From an uncultured Lachnospiraceae bacterium (lineage in GTDB: Bacteria > Bacillota > Clostridia > Lachnospirales > Lachnospiraceae), in assembly GCA_937915975.1 (NCBI GenBank), contig CALGGL010000386.1, forward strand, positions 1-8,791: a stretch of DNA of 8,791 bases, written 5' to 3'. The stretch's first letter is position 1. Every line of letters begins with the position of its first letter. Below are positions 1-6,707 of the stretch, in pieces. The notes beneath the pieces were generated by a model that saw only the letters and a list, made by a program, of their open reading frames with translations, was not told the origin of the DNA and ran no database searches. Made by a program: the position numbers and the translations under genes.

Positions 1-43
1 ATCCCCAATCCCCAATCCCCAATCCCCAATCCCCAATCCCCAT
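1..43. repeat. Telomere-like tandem repeat (CCCCAAT)n at the contig end
   Basis: Six C4 blocks start at 3, 10, 17, 24, 31 and 38, an exact 7-bp period. Five units are CCCCAAT and the last, innermost one is CCCCATT, after which the sequence becomes plain AT-rich. The C-rich strand reads 5' to 3' inwards from the left end, which is the polarity of a eukaryotic left telomere; the G-strand unit is ATTGGGG. C4A2 and C4A4 telomeres are known in ciliates, and this is a 7-bp relative of them. That the window starts inside the array supports a real chromosome end. An internal minisatellite is possible but less likely given position and polarity. Confidence 0.75.
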
Positions 44-152
44 TATAATTTAAATTTTGTTCAAATTATGATAAAATTATTTAATTATATAATAAAAATT
101 ATAGGTGATAAATATATTTTTAATTTTATACATATGTTAAATACTAATTAAA
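44..152. other. Short AT-rich subtelomeric spacer and 3' flank
   Basis: About 109 bp, almost entirely A and T, separate the C-rich repeat from the stop codon of the metalloprotease gene. I see no gene, no clear AATAAA signal in the transcribed (minus) sense and no repeat. Such a short gap between telomere and gene is typical of compact ciliate macronuclear chromosomes and unlike the long subtelomeres of most other eukaryotes. Confidence 0.5.
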
Positions 153-1787
153 TCAAAGTGCCAATAAACAGAATAATATTAATAAAAATAAATTATCTTT
201 AATTTTACATTCATCACTTGTTGCAAAAGGATAATATTCATCATCGTCATCATCATCATTGGTAATAGTAGCCCCTGAATAGTCATAGTAACTTGTTTCA
301 TAATTATAATTATCTTTTTTTGCTAATTGATTAAAGCAACTGAAAATATCATTACAAGCAGTATCATCACTAGAAGCACAAATATCATCATAACTTGGAC
401 ATTGTATATTTCCATATAGGCCAGAGACACTATGAATTCCTTCATCGCAAGTTACAGTATAAGACCCAACAGTGACTTTAATCTGCTTATTAGTAGAATC
501 ACATTCAACTGGATAACATACAGGAGTAGCAGAAATTGATTGAGTAGATAAAGAACTCATAAAACAAAAAGAATTTGCTCCCATTTTTTCACCATAAGAG
601 CTGGAAGATGTTCCATGTTGACAATGGTTAGGGAAATAATCTGATGAAGTTGATGATTCAAAAGCTACTGGACAAAAATTAGCAGGACTATACCCTCCAA
701 CTTTTGGATTTGAGAAATATCGATATTCTGAATTAATATTACTTAAATAAGTAACAATATAACATTTTGATTTAAGCGCTCTAGAAGAACTACATTTAGG
801 CTCGTCTTCCACATCACAAAATTCATCGAATGTTGCTTTCTCGTTTACAATGCAATCTTTTGTTAAAAAATCGCAACCTTTATTTTCACCGAATTTAAAG
901 AGACCTCCAGAATAATAATTAACTTTATAAAATCCAGAATCTTCAAATAAAGCAAGAGTAATATCACTTATAGCATAATCTGGGAAAGCAGTAGATACCA
1001 TATAATCTCCTAGCATATATCTAGATTCCCAATGTGATCCAACACTTCCTTCTCCTCCTTGATCTTCTAAAGGAACCCCAGGAAAAGGAAAATTACTACA
1101 ACCGAAATGTTTTTTTGCTGCTGCTAATACTTTACTAGTTTTTATATAGCTTTTTCCCCCTGAAGTTGTGTTCATTTTCAATTGCTCGAAGAAATAAGGA
1201 TGGAAAACTAATATATGAGTAATTTCATGAAGTAATATTTGTTTCATATATGCTTTGGTATTCTTAATATTGAAATTAAGATTAGAATTAATATATAAAA
1301 TTCCTCCGTAAGGACGGTGAGTTTTGCTAGCAATTATGCAAGGAGCAGCCGCAGCTAAAACGCCATCATCTAATGATTCAAACATTGGAAAAATAATTAT
1401 ATCATTATCAATTAAAAAATTTGGATAATCTTGTCCAATAACATCTAATGCACAAACATCCATAATTGTGTTTTTTAATCCAGTTAAATCAAACTCTTCG
1501 TGTTGTACTTGGACGAACTTACTAAATTCTTGTCGTGTTTCTTGTAATAATGACTTAACATTCGAAAAGATAGTAGAAGTCATTGAACTTGGTCTTGATA
1601 ATGTGGAAAAATCATATCCGATTGCTATTGGTGTATATGAACTGGATTTAACATTTTTAATTGAAGCCTTTTTTATCTTGGATGATAAATCTATAGATTT
1701 TGGCTTAAATTTTAGTTTATTTGTTCCACATATATGATTATAGATTAAATCTATTTGGATTAAAATCAGAATTATGAACGCCTTCAT
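153..1787 (-). CDS. Leishmanolysin-like (GP63, peptidase M8) secreted or surface zinc metalloprotease, eukaryotic
   Basis: A 544-residue protein ending in TGA. I start it at the ATG at 1787 (MKAFIILILIQID), which puts a signal peptide at residues 1-21; an ATG further upstream at 1844 would bury it behind 19 polar residues. The zinc-binding HEITH motif is at residues 187-191. The third zinc ligand is H252 in GSHWESR, the hallmark GP63 block, followed by Met263 as a candidate Met-turn and then the family's ITLALFEDSGFYKV segment. The Gly usual three residues after the second His is Val here (HILVF). The C-terminal half is Cys-rich, with a six-Asp run near residue 512 and a hydrophobic tail (about 533-544) that could be a GPI signal or short anchor. 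M8 enzymes cleave extracellular proteins and are expanded in anaerobic protists. No Shine-Dalgarno precedes it, and all Gln codons I checked are CAA/CAG. Confidence 0.88.
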   Translation of the reverse strand: MKAFIILILIQIDLIYNHICGTNKLKFKPKSIDLSSKIKKASIKNVKSSSYTPIAIGYDFSTLSRPSSMTSTIFSNVKSLLQETRQEFSKFVQVQHEEFDLTGLKNTIMDVCALDVIGQDYPNFLIDNDIIIFPMFESLDDGVLAAAAPCIIASKTHRPYGGILYINSNLNFNIKNTKAYMKQILLHEITHILVFHPYFFEQLKMNTTSGGKSYIKTSKVLAAAKKHFGCSNFPFPGVPLEDQGGEGSVGSHWESRYMLGDYMVSTAFPDYAISDITLALFEDSGFYKVNYYSGGLFKFGENKGCDFLTKDCIVNEKATFDEFCDVEDEPKCSSSRALKSKCYIVTYLSNINSEYRYFSNPKVGGYSPANFCPVAFESSTSSDYFPNHCQHGTSSSSYGEKMGANSFCFMSSLSTQSISATPVCYPVECDSTNKQIKVTVGSYTVTCDEGIHSVSGLYGNIQCPSYDDICASSDDTACNDIFSCFNQLAKKDNYNYETSYYDYSGATITNDDDDDDEYYPFATSDECKIKDNLFLLILFCLLAL

Positions 1788-1830
1788 TTTTATATTATAT
1801 AAATTTTTTTTATTTTTTATATTCTGTTGA
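1771..1830. promoter_or_regulatory. Head-to-head intergenic region with near-palindromic double start
   Basis: The metalloprotease ATG on the minus strand (1787) and a plus-strand ATG at 1774 share a 14-bp near-palindrome at 1774-1787. They read MKAF outward to the left and MNAF to the right. The plus-strand frame from 1774 encodes a hydrophobic, signal-peptide-like stretch (MNAFIFILYKFFLFF...) across a T-rich tract and hits TGA at 1828. The surface-protein repeats lie in another frame. One extra T in the tract at about 1804-1818 would join the two frames. Any divergent promoter must be very small; I recognise no TATA box or initiator motif. Confidence 0.3.
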
Positions 1831-2057
1831 CTGAATGTAATCAAGAAAGAATCATATACGAAAAATCTTATTTTATTGATAATTCTTTTAGAATACTTTC
1901 AGAAGAATATTCTGGTACTTCTCCAGATGAAGTGTATATAAAAGATGCTAAAACAGATATTATCGCAAAAATATATTATTTTGATCCTTCAGCATACGAT
2001 TCAGGTTCGCATAATGTAACATTGGTGTGGAATAATGATTTTCAGTCACTTTCTAAT

Positions 2058-2993
2058 CTTTCTTATATGTTTAAAGATTGTAATAATATAGTCGAAATCA
2101 AATTTTATGGATTTGTTTTGGCAAATGTTACAACAATGGAGAGTATGTTTTTAAATTGCTTAAATTTAACGTCAATAGATTTTTCTAATTTCGATACAAC
2201 ATTAGTCACTAATATGGCATATATGTTCAGTAGATGTAGAAAATTAGCATCTTTGAATTTATCCAATTTTAATACTGACATAGTTACTAATATGGATAAT
2301 ATGTTCAGTGAATGCCAGATATTACCTTTCTTGAATTTATCCAATTTTAACACTTCAAAAGTAACAAATATGAGTTATATGTTCAATCATTGTAATTCAT
2401 TAAAAACATTAGATTAGTCAAATTTTGATACTTCTTTAATTACAAATATGAGTTATATGTTTAATGGTTGTGCTTCACTACTCTCATTAAATTTATCACA
2501 TTTTAACACATCAAAAGTAACACATATGGGCTATATGTTCAATAATTGCATTTCATTTCAATTATTAGATATATCAAATTTTGATACTTCTATGGTTACA
2601 GATATGAGCCATATGTTCAGTGAAAAAAGGGATTTAGGTTTTCTTTTATTATCAAATTTTAAAACCTCAAAAGTTACAAATATGGAAAATATGTTTTCTG
2701 GTTGCACAAAGATAAATTTTTTGAATTTATCTAATTTTGATACTAGAGCAGTCACAAATATGGAAAATATGTTTTCTGGTTGCGATAATTTAACTTCATT
2801 AGATATATCAAAATTTGATACTTCTTCAGTCAAAAATATGGCTTCTATGTTTAATAATTGCTCAAAATTATCTTACTTTGGTTTACCATATTTTAACACT
2901 TCAAAAGATACAAATATATCTGACATGTTTTATGGAACTTTATTCTTGGAATATGTAAATATAAAATTGGATGAATTAAATATAATAAAAGAT
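2058..2993 (+). repeat. Twelve tandem 78-bp (26-residue) DUF285-type coding repeats
   Basis: Units begin every 78 bp at 2058, 2136, 2214, 2292, 2370, 2448, 2526, 2604, 2682, 2760, 2838 and 2916 with no indels. The first and last are degenerate. Each has Met-x2-Met-Phe at unit residues 1-5 and usually Cys at residue 8. A hydrophobic residue occupies position 16 in every unit except unit 5, where the codon is TAG. Unit 8 has lost the Cys (MFSEKRDL). DNA identity between units is moderate, so the array is old rather than freshly amplified. Confidence 0.9.
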
Positions 2994-3465
2994 ATTTTAT
3001 TTGGATTAGATATAGAAGAAATAAATAAAGGTAGAGATGTGAAAATATTTAATAAGAATTTGATGCTCGTTTTTACATCAACTGCTAATCAAAAAACAAA
3101 TGAAGAAAGTAATACTATAACAATGGATTTAGGTCAATGCGAAGATACATTAAAACATGAATATAATATTTCAAAGAATGATTCATTATATATATTACAA
3201 ATTATATATGAAGAAGAAGGGATGAAAATACCTAAATTAGAATATCAAATATATTATCCTTTTTATAATAATAGTAATAATATGACTAAATTAAATTTAT
3301 CATTTTGTCAAGATGAGAAAATAATTATTTCAATTAAAGTCGCAATCAATGAAACAATAGATAAGCATAATGCAAGTAGTCGTTATTATAATGATCCTTG
3401 CTATGAAACAAAATCAGAAGATGGAATAGATTTATCTTTAAAAGATCGAAGAGATTTATTTATTA

Positions 3466-3870
3466 TTAATAATATGACTTTATGTGAAGAGAATTGTGAT
3501 TTAACACGACTTTTTTAGCTGCCGCCTCATATTCCTCTGCCGAAGAAAAGCCCATATCAATTCCATGCTTTTCATAATGCTCATTTAATCTGTTGGCATT
3601 TCTAAAAGTAAGAGGACGTTCATCTGTAATTTCAGTTGTCTCTGATCTAACTTCTTCTGTAGCTGCTTCAGTCTTTACTTCTTCCGTGGTTACTTCCGTT
3701 TTCGTTACAGTTTCGGTAGTTGTTTCTGTCGTAATAACTTCAGTGGTTTTTGTTTCAGTTGTTGAATCATTATTATCCTTATTTCCGCCAACCTTACCTG
3801 ATATAACCGATATCAAAACTATAACAATAACTATAGCAGAATAAAGAATTGAATTATTCTTATTTTTCAT
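3466..3870 (-). CDS. Membrane-anchored Thr/Glu-rich protein, C-terminal domain truncated at the junction
   Basis: Last visible gene of the minus-strand operon, starting 19 bp after the kinase stop, with GGAGGAG at 3877-3883 before the ATG at 3870. Residues 8-24 form one hydrophobic segment (signal anchor). Residues 36-82 are a low-complexity TTE/TEV/TEE linker, probably a wall-spanning stalk. Residues 85-122 (HYEKHGIDMGFSSAEEYEAA) match, from memory, a short domain common in clostridial secreted or phage-associated proteins whose function I cannot name. Native sequence ends at residue 122 (3505); the last 12 residues to the stop at 3466 come from the antisense of the protist gene, so the true protein continues in DNA not present here. 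The operon position suggests an envelope protein expressed along with the transporter. Function unknown. Confidence 0.75.
   Translation of the reverse strand: MKNKNNSILYSAIVIVIVLISVISGKVGGNKDNNDSTTETKTTEVITTETTTETVTKTEVTTEEVKTEAATEEVRSETTEITDERPLTFRNANRLNEHYEKHGIDMGFSSAEEYEAAAKKVVLNHNSLHIKSYY
3498..3512. other. Probable chimera junction between protist and bacterial DNA
   Basis: To the left, the plus-strand repeat protein is still recognisable through its LCEENCDL segment (ending near 3503). To the right, the minus-strand bacterial protein is recognisable through EEYEAAAKKVV (ending at 3505). Two real coding regions on opposite strands therefore lose their homology at the same point, within a few bases. 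Base composition and gene style change here: AT-rich, no ribosome sites on the left; higher GC, Shine-Dalgarno sites and operons on the right. Any shared sequence at the join is at most a few bases. Confidence 0.85.
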
Positions 3871-3889
3871 AGCTTACTCCTCCAATTTT

Positions 3890-4792
3890 TTAAATCACCA
3901 TCTCAATTCCAAACACTCCATTTTTAAAGGTTGCCTCAATCTCAATACCAAGCTTGCCGCAAAGCCTTTTCACCACATAAAGTCCAAGTCCGCTACCCTC
4001 GCCATGTCTGTCCTTTGAACGTACAAAGGGTTCAAATATATCGTCTACATCTATATCATAGCCTTCGGCAACATCATTTTCAAATATAAGCTTTACCGAA
4101 GCATTACTCTCATCATATGTGACTTTAAGTGTGAGCCAACTATTTGCATACTTTCTCGCATTAGAAAAAATATTTTCGAAAATTCTTCTTAAGTCATGCT
4201 CACTTGATATAATTTTTATATTCTTTTCAGGCAAATCAAATTCTGCTTTTATTCCCTTTGCCTCAATCCATTCATTTTGCTCAAGTGCTATCTCGGAAAT
4301 GAACGGAATAAGTGCTATCTCTGTTTTTGATAAAGTATCATTATTTTCCACCAGGGACACATCAAGAAAATCATCCGAAAGCTCACGTAAAAATCCAACC
4401 TTACTTATAACCACATTAAGATATTCCTTCTCCTTATCCGAAAGCTCATCCGATTTATTTATCAACTGCAGATATCCGTCCACTGACGTAAGAGGTGTTC
4501 TAAAGTCATGGGAAATACCAGCGATTATCCTTTGCAGATGTTCCCTGTCAACGGCGTACTCCTTAAGCATTTCGGAAAGTTCATTGATATAATCATTAAT
4601 CGCATTGGCAAGCTCAACGCTGGACGCACCAAAAGAACCAACCGTTACCGGCTGATTCCTTTTGGATTCTTTTTTTTCAATTATCTGATTGGTTATGTCC
4701 CGCATTTCTTTTTTCAGTATGCCTATCCTTATCGCAAGTATCATGCATACCACCAAAAGCAGAACACATATTATTATTAAAATCTTTTCCAT
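3890..4792 (-). CDS. Short single-TM sensor histidine kinase
   Basis: A 300-residue kinase that would phosphorylate a response regulator from its cytoplasmic domain. One N-terminal membrane helix (residues 4-26) leads into a coiled linker. The HisKA domain has the phospho-acceptor His95 in GISHDFRTPLTSVDGYLQL. The ATPase domain has the N-box around N207-N211 (FENIFSNARKYAN), an IFEPF F-box near 252-256, and the G2 box GEGSGLGL at 264-271. The G1 box is not canonical DxGxG: the aligned segment reads FENDVAEG. There is no extracellular sensing loop, as in kinases that sense within the membrane or through a partner transporter. It starts 10 bp after the permease stop, so it belongs to the ABC operon; such kinase-transporter sets usually respond to cell-envelope antibiotics or peptides. 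No response regulator gene is visible; it may lie beyond the junction. Only a weak ribosome site (AAGAGA) precedes the ATG. Confidence 0.88.
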   Translation of the reverse strand: MEKILIIICVLLLVVCMILAIRIGILKKEMRDITNQIIEKKESKRNQPVTVGSFGASSVELANAINDYINELSEMLKEYAVDREHLQRIIAGISHDFRTPLTSVDGYLQLINKSDELSDKEKEYLNVVISKVGFLRELSDDFLDVSLVENNDTLSKTEIALIPFISEIALEQNEWIEAKGIKAEFDLPEKNIKIISSEHDLRRIFENIFSNARKYANSWLTLKVTYDESNASVKLIFENDVAEGYDIDVDDIFEPFVRSKDRHGEGSGLGLYVVKRLCGKLGIEIEATFKNGVFGIEMVI

Positions 4793-4802
4793 AATATATC
4801 TC

Positions 4803-5531
4803 TTATTTATATAATCTCTTCTTCATAAATATATACGATAATCCTCCCCAAAGCAAGGTCTCAAGTACAAAGCTCATTAAAATGGCACATACCACTTCCC
4901 CCGTGATTTTTTCACCGAATACACTCATAGGCTGGCCCATCAAAAGCCATCTCATATATTTCATATATTTACTCGGACTGTTCTCAAAACTAACCTCGAG
5001 AATTATACTTACAAGCGTATCAACAAGCATAAATCTAAGATAACATATTACTGCTCCGAGTGCACCCCTGAATGTTGTCACCATCAAAACACCCATTACA
5101 GTCGCATGAAGTAATACCACAATGTAAAGTAAAAGTCTTACAGCTACATCATCCAATTCTCCGTAGCCCTTGGCACTGCCAAATATAAGAGTTGCTGCAA
5201 CAAACGAAACACCCATAACTCCGGTAATTGTTCCGGCTATTACCAGACATTTACTTACTAAAATCTGCATCGGTCTTTTTCCGCTCATAACCTCATAATA
5301 AACGGTTCTGTTTCCAAATGCCGTAGCTGTAAGCACAGCTGCAAACATTGCCACAAAAAGTATAAGTATCATTGCGGAATCTTCTCCTGTCTGAACCAGA
5401 TATTCTCCCGCATTTTCCGGTCCGTTAATAAAAGGCACAACCGCACCAAATAAAACCAAAATAATTGCCAAAAGCCAAAATCTCATAGTCTTTGTCATTC
5501 TAAACCATTCTGCTCTAAGTAATCTGTTCAT
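4803..5531 (-). CDS. ABC-2 type transporter permease, lantibiotic/bacitracin type
   Basis: A 242-residue integral membrane protein with about six hydrophobic segments, near residues 17-35, 53-73, 92-118, 131-152, 157-181 and 212-234. The opening RAEWFRMTKTMRFW and the FGNRTVYYEVMSGKRPMQI stretch after the second helix are typical of small ABC-2 permeases that pair with BcrA-like ATPases. It would form the membrane channel with the ATPase encoded 11 bp upstream. Its Shine-Dalgarno GGAGGG (5538-5543) shares a base with the ATPase TAG stop, indicating coupled translation. By family and context, the complex probably exports or removes a peptide or lipid-cycle antibiotic; the substrate cannot be read from sequence. 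Confidence 0.85.
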   Translation of the reverse strand: MNRLLRAEWFRMTKTMRFWLLAIILVLFGAVVPFINGPENAGEYLVQTGEDSAMILILFVAMFAAVLTATAFGNRTVYYEVMSGKRPMQILVSKCLVIAGTITGVMGVSFVAATLIFGSAKGYGELDDVAVRLLLYIVVLLHATVMGVLMVTTFRGALGAVICYLRFMLVDTLVSIILEVSFENSPSKYMKYMRWLLMGQPMSVFGEKITGEVVCAILMSFVLETLLWGGLSYIFMKKRLYK

Positions 5532-5542
5532 CTCTAACCCTC

Positions 5543-6475
5543 CTAATCCTCTATCTGTTTTCCGGTTTTTTCAAGATAATATTCCTCTAAGCTTTCTCCC
5601 TCTTCGCAAAGCCTTGTGATTATAAAGCCTGCGTCGGTTATGGATTTGGACAGCTTTTCTATATCATCTATGCCCTCATAAAGTCTTATTTCACCGTTGT
5701 CCCTTACCTTGAAATCCTTTATGTTAAGCTTATTTTCTATGTAAGCTACAGTCTCTGAATTTTTATTGGTCGTAAGTGAGACATAGGACCTTGCATGTTC
5801 TATCATTTCTTCTTTGGAAAGCTTCTCCACAAGCTTGCCCTCATTGATGATTATGAAGTCCGTACATAATTCATAAAGCTCCGTCAAAAGGTGGCTGGAA
5901 ATAAGAATCGTCTTTTTATCCTCCACACAAAGCTTCTTTAAAATGTGTCTCACATAAGCTATTCCTTCAGGGTCGAGACCGTTTACCGGCTCATCCAAAA
6001 CCAGCACATCCGGATCGGGAAGAAGTGCCATACCTATACCGAGTCTTTGCTTCATACCGAGCGAAAATCTCTTTGCAAGCTTATCTCCGGTATCTGCAAG
6101 TCCTACAAACTCCAGCACCTCATCAATTCTTTCATCACTTGCAACTCCACGCATATATCTTATGAATTCCATATTTTGCCTGGCTGTCATACCACCCTCT
6201 ATAATAGGTGCCTCTATCATGAAGCTTATCCTGTCTCTTACCTTATCAAGTTCCTTCTCTCCTGTCTTTCCAAAAAGACTTATGCTTCCTTCATCCTGCA
6301 TGGCAAGTCCGCCTATCATTTTCATAATAGTTGTCTTACCTGCACCGTTTGGTCCGATAAGTCCATAGATATGTCCCTCCTCTATATCAAAGGACACTCT
6401 GTCAACAACCGTTGATTTCTTTTTCTTGCTTTTATATATCTTTGTAACATTTTCAAGACTTATTACACTTGCCAT
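5543..6475 (-). CDS. ABC transporter ATP-binding protein, BcrA/lantibiotic-immunity type
   Basis: A 310-residue ATPase that powers the adjacent permease. Visible motifs are Walker A GPNGAGKTT (41-49), a Q-loop region where FMIEAP (85-90) replaces the usual Gln, signature FSLGMKQRLGIG (137-148), Walker B VLVLDEP (157-163), a D-loop GLDPEG and the switch His195 (SSHLL). The C-terminal 80 or so residues are the extension usual in this subfamily. The IEAP variant and the SLGMKQRLGI signature are typical of bacitracin/lantibiotic-type drug-export ATPases. The start is ATG at 6475 with GGAGGG a few bases upstream. It is first in the operon (ATPase, permease, kinase, Thr/Glu-rich protein), downstream of the GGTTAA repeat array, so likely induced by a response regulator. 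Confidence 0.93.
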   Translation of the reverse strand: MASVISLENVTKIYKSKKKKSTVVDRVSFDIEEGHIYGLIGPNGAGKTTIMKMIGGLAMQDEGSISLFGKTGEKELDKVRDRISFMIEAPIIEGGMTARQNMEFIRYMRGVASDERIDEVLEFVGLADTGDKLAKRFSLGMKQRLGIGMALLPDPDVLVLDEPVNGLDPEGIAYVRHILKKLCVEDKKTILISSHLLTELYELCTDFIIINEGKLVEKLSKEEMIEHARSYVSLTTNKNSETVAYIENKLNIKDFKVRDNGEIRLYEGIDDIEKLSKSITDAGFIITRLCEEGESLEEYYLEKTGKQIED

Positions 6476-6495
6476 AGCAATCCCTCCGTTTGTTT

Positions 6496-6501
6496 ATTAT
6501 A
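6496..6501 (-). promoter_or_regulatory. Predicted -10 box of the ABC/kinase operon
   Basis: Read on the minus strand this is a perfect TATAAT, about 20 bases before the start codon of the ATPase gene. No TTGACA-like box stands 16-18 bp upstream. Instead the nearest GGTTAA element (6522-6527) lies 20 bp away, the arrangement of promoters whose -35 contact is supplied by a bound activator. The untranslated leader would be very short. Confidence 0.5.
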
Positions 6502-6521
6502 AATCAATAATAAAATATGAT

Positions 6522-6561
6522 GGTTAATCAAAGGTTAAGTTAAAGGTTAAGAAAAGGTTAA
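6522..6561. promoter_or_regulatory. Four GGTTAA direct repeats at 11/12/11-bp spacing, likely response-regulator operator
   Basis: GGTTAA occurs at 6522, 6533, 6545 and 6556, preceded by AA in the last three (AAGGTTAA). One-helical-turn spacing of hexameric direct repeats is the known pattern of OmpR/PhoB-family response regulators (for example PhoP boxes of Bacillus). The array ends 20 bp upstream of the predicted -10 of the ABC/kinase operon and about 53 bp upstream of the hydrogenase-sensor -10. Positive control of the kinase operon by its own partner regulator is the simplest reading; an effect on the divergent gene is possible. Confidence 0.65.
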
Positions 6562-6611
6562 GAATGTGCCACAAATCTACAACAATTTCACTTCCCTTAT
6601 ACGCCTTTCTA

Positions 6612-6620
6612 TGCTATAAT
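6612..6620 (+). promoter_or_regulatory. Predicted extended -10 promoter of the hydrogenase-sensor gene
   Basis: TGCTATAAT is an extended -10 (TGn plus perfect TATAAT). The hexamer 17 bp upstream (TTCCCT at 6592-6597) is a poor -35, which an extended -10 can tolerate. Transcription would begin near 6627, giving a leader of about 80 bases before the ATG at 6708. Confidence 0.5.
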
Positions 6621-6707
6621 ATCGTTATAATTGTCACACATTTGCAAAGGTATCTGTTAACAATCTGCTCGGATTAAACGATAAAATAATTCACAAGGAG
6701 GTAAATT

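Larger units (their letters stand above)
1827..3518 (+). pseudogene. DUF285/BspA-like 26-residue-repeat surface protein, eukaryotic, interrupted and truncated
   Basis: One continuous frame encodes an N-terminal region, twelve 26-residue repeats (consensus MSxMFxxCxxLxxLxLSNFDTSxVTN, 2058-2993) and a C-terminal region with YYNDPCYETKS and a Cys-x3-Cys (LCEENC). The repeats are the leucine-rich-like type found in surface and adhesion proteins of anaerobic protists and some bacteria. Three defects: no in-frame ATG before 2067 (the frame opens after TAA at 1800); TAG at 2415-2417 in repeat 5, with homology continuing on both sides in the same frame; and a break near 3505, after which the codons up to TAG at 3516 are foreign bacterial DNA read antisense. 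The missing start may be the signal-peptide-like frame at 1774, one base out of phase. Subtelomeric position, start loss and a nonsense codon favour a pseudogene, though sequence errors could mimic it. The expected C-terminal anchor is absent. Confidence 0.8.
6476..6707. promoter_or_regulatory. Divergent intergenic region: ABC operon (left) and hydrogenase-sensor (right)
   Basis: This 232-bp gap holds the control signals for two transcription units running apart. It contains a minus-strand TATAAT (6496-6501), the GGTTAA array (6522-6561), a plus-strand extended -10 (6612-6620), an 8-bp palindrome TGTTAACA (6655-6662) and a strong ribosome site AAGGAGGT (6695-6702). I see no riboswitch or terminator-like hairpin and no full Rex operator. 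Confidence 0.7.

Noticed and set aside
1..43. CRISPR-like or bacterial short repeat
   Set aside because: The units are contiguous 7-mers without spacers and lie next to eukaryotic genes, so telomere is the better reading.
1468..1737. Plus-strand open frame of 89 codons inside the metalloprotease gene
   Set aside because: It is antisense to a well-supported protease sequence, has no known motif, and is explained as a shadow frame.
3466..3504. Apparent continuation of the Thr/Glu-rich protein into LNHNSLHIK, resembling the family's usual next segment
   Set aside because: The same bases encode LCEENCD of the repeat protein on the other strand, which is the stronger match, and the resemblance needs an inserted residue. 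I treat it as chance.
153..3505. Ciliate-type UAA/UAG = Gln code in the left part
   Set aside because: The 544-codon protease frame contains no TAA or TAG, and Gln is written CAA/CAG. A single TAG at a hydrophobic repeat position is not evidence for Gln reassignment.
3593..3844. Plus-strand Val/Ser-rich frame opposite the Thr/Glu-rich protein
   Set aside because: It is the complement of the low-complexity TTE linker, and the minus-strand gene has a ribosome site, operon spacing and a recognisable domain.
6640..6664. Rex (NADH-sensing) operator upstream of the hydrogenase-sensor gene
   Set aside because: TTAACAA is present at 6657-6663, but the matching TTGTTAA half-site at the required spacing is not (AAAGGTA instead).
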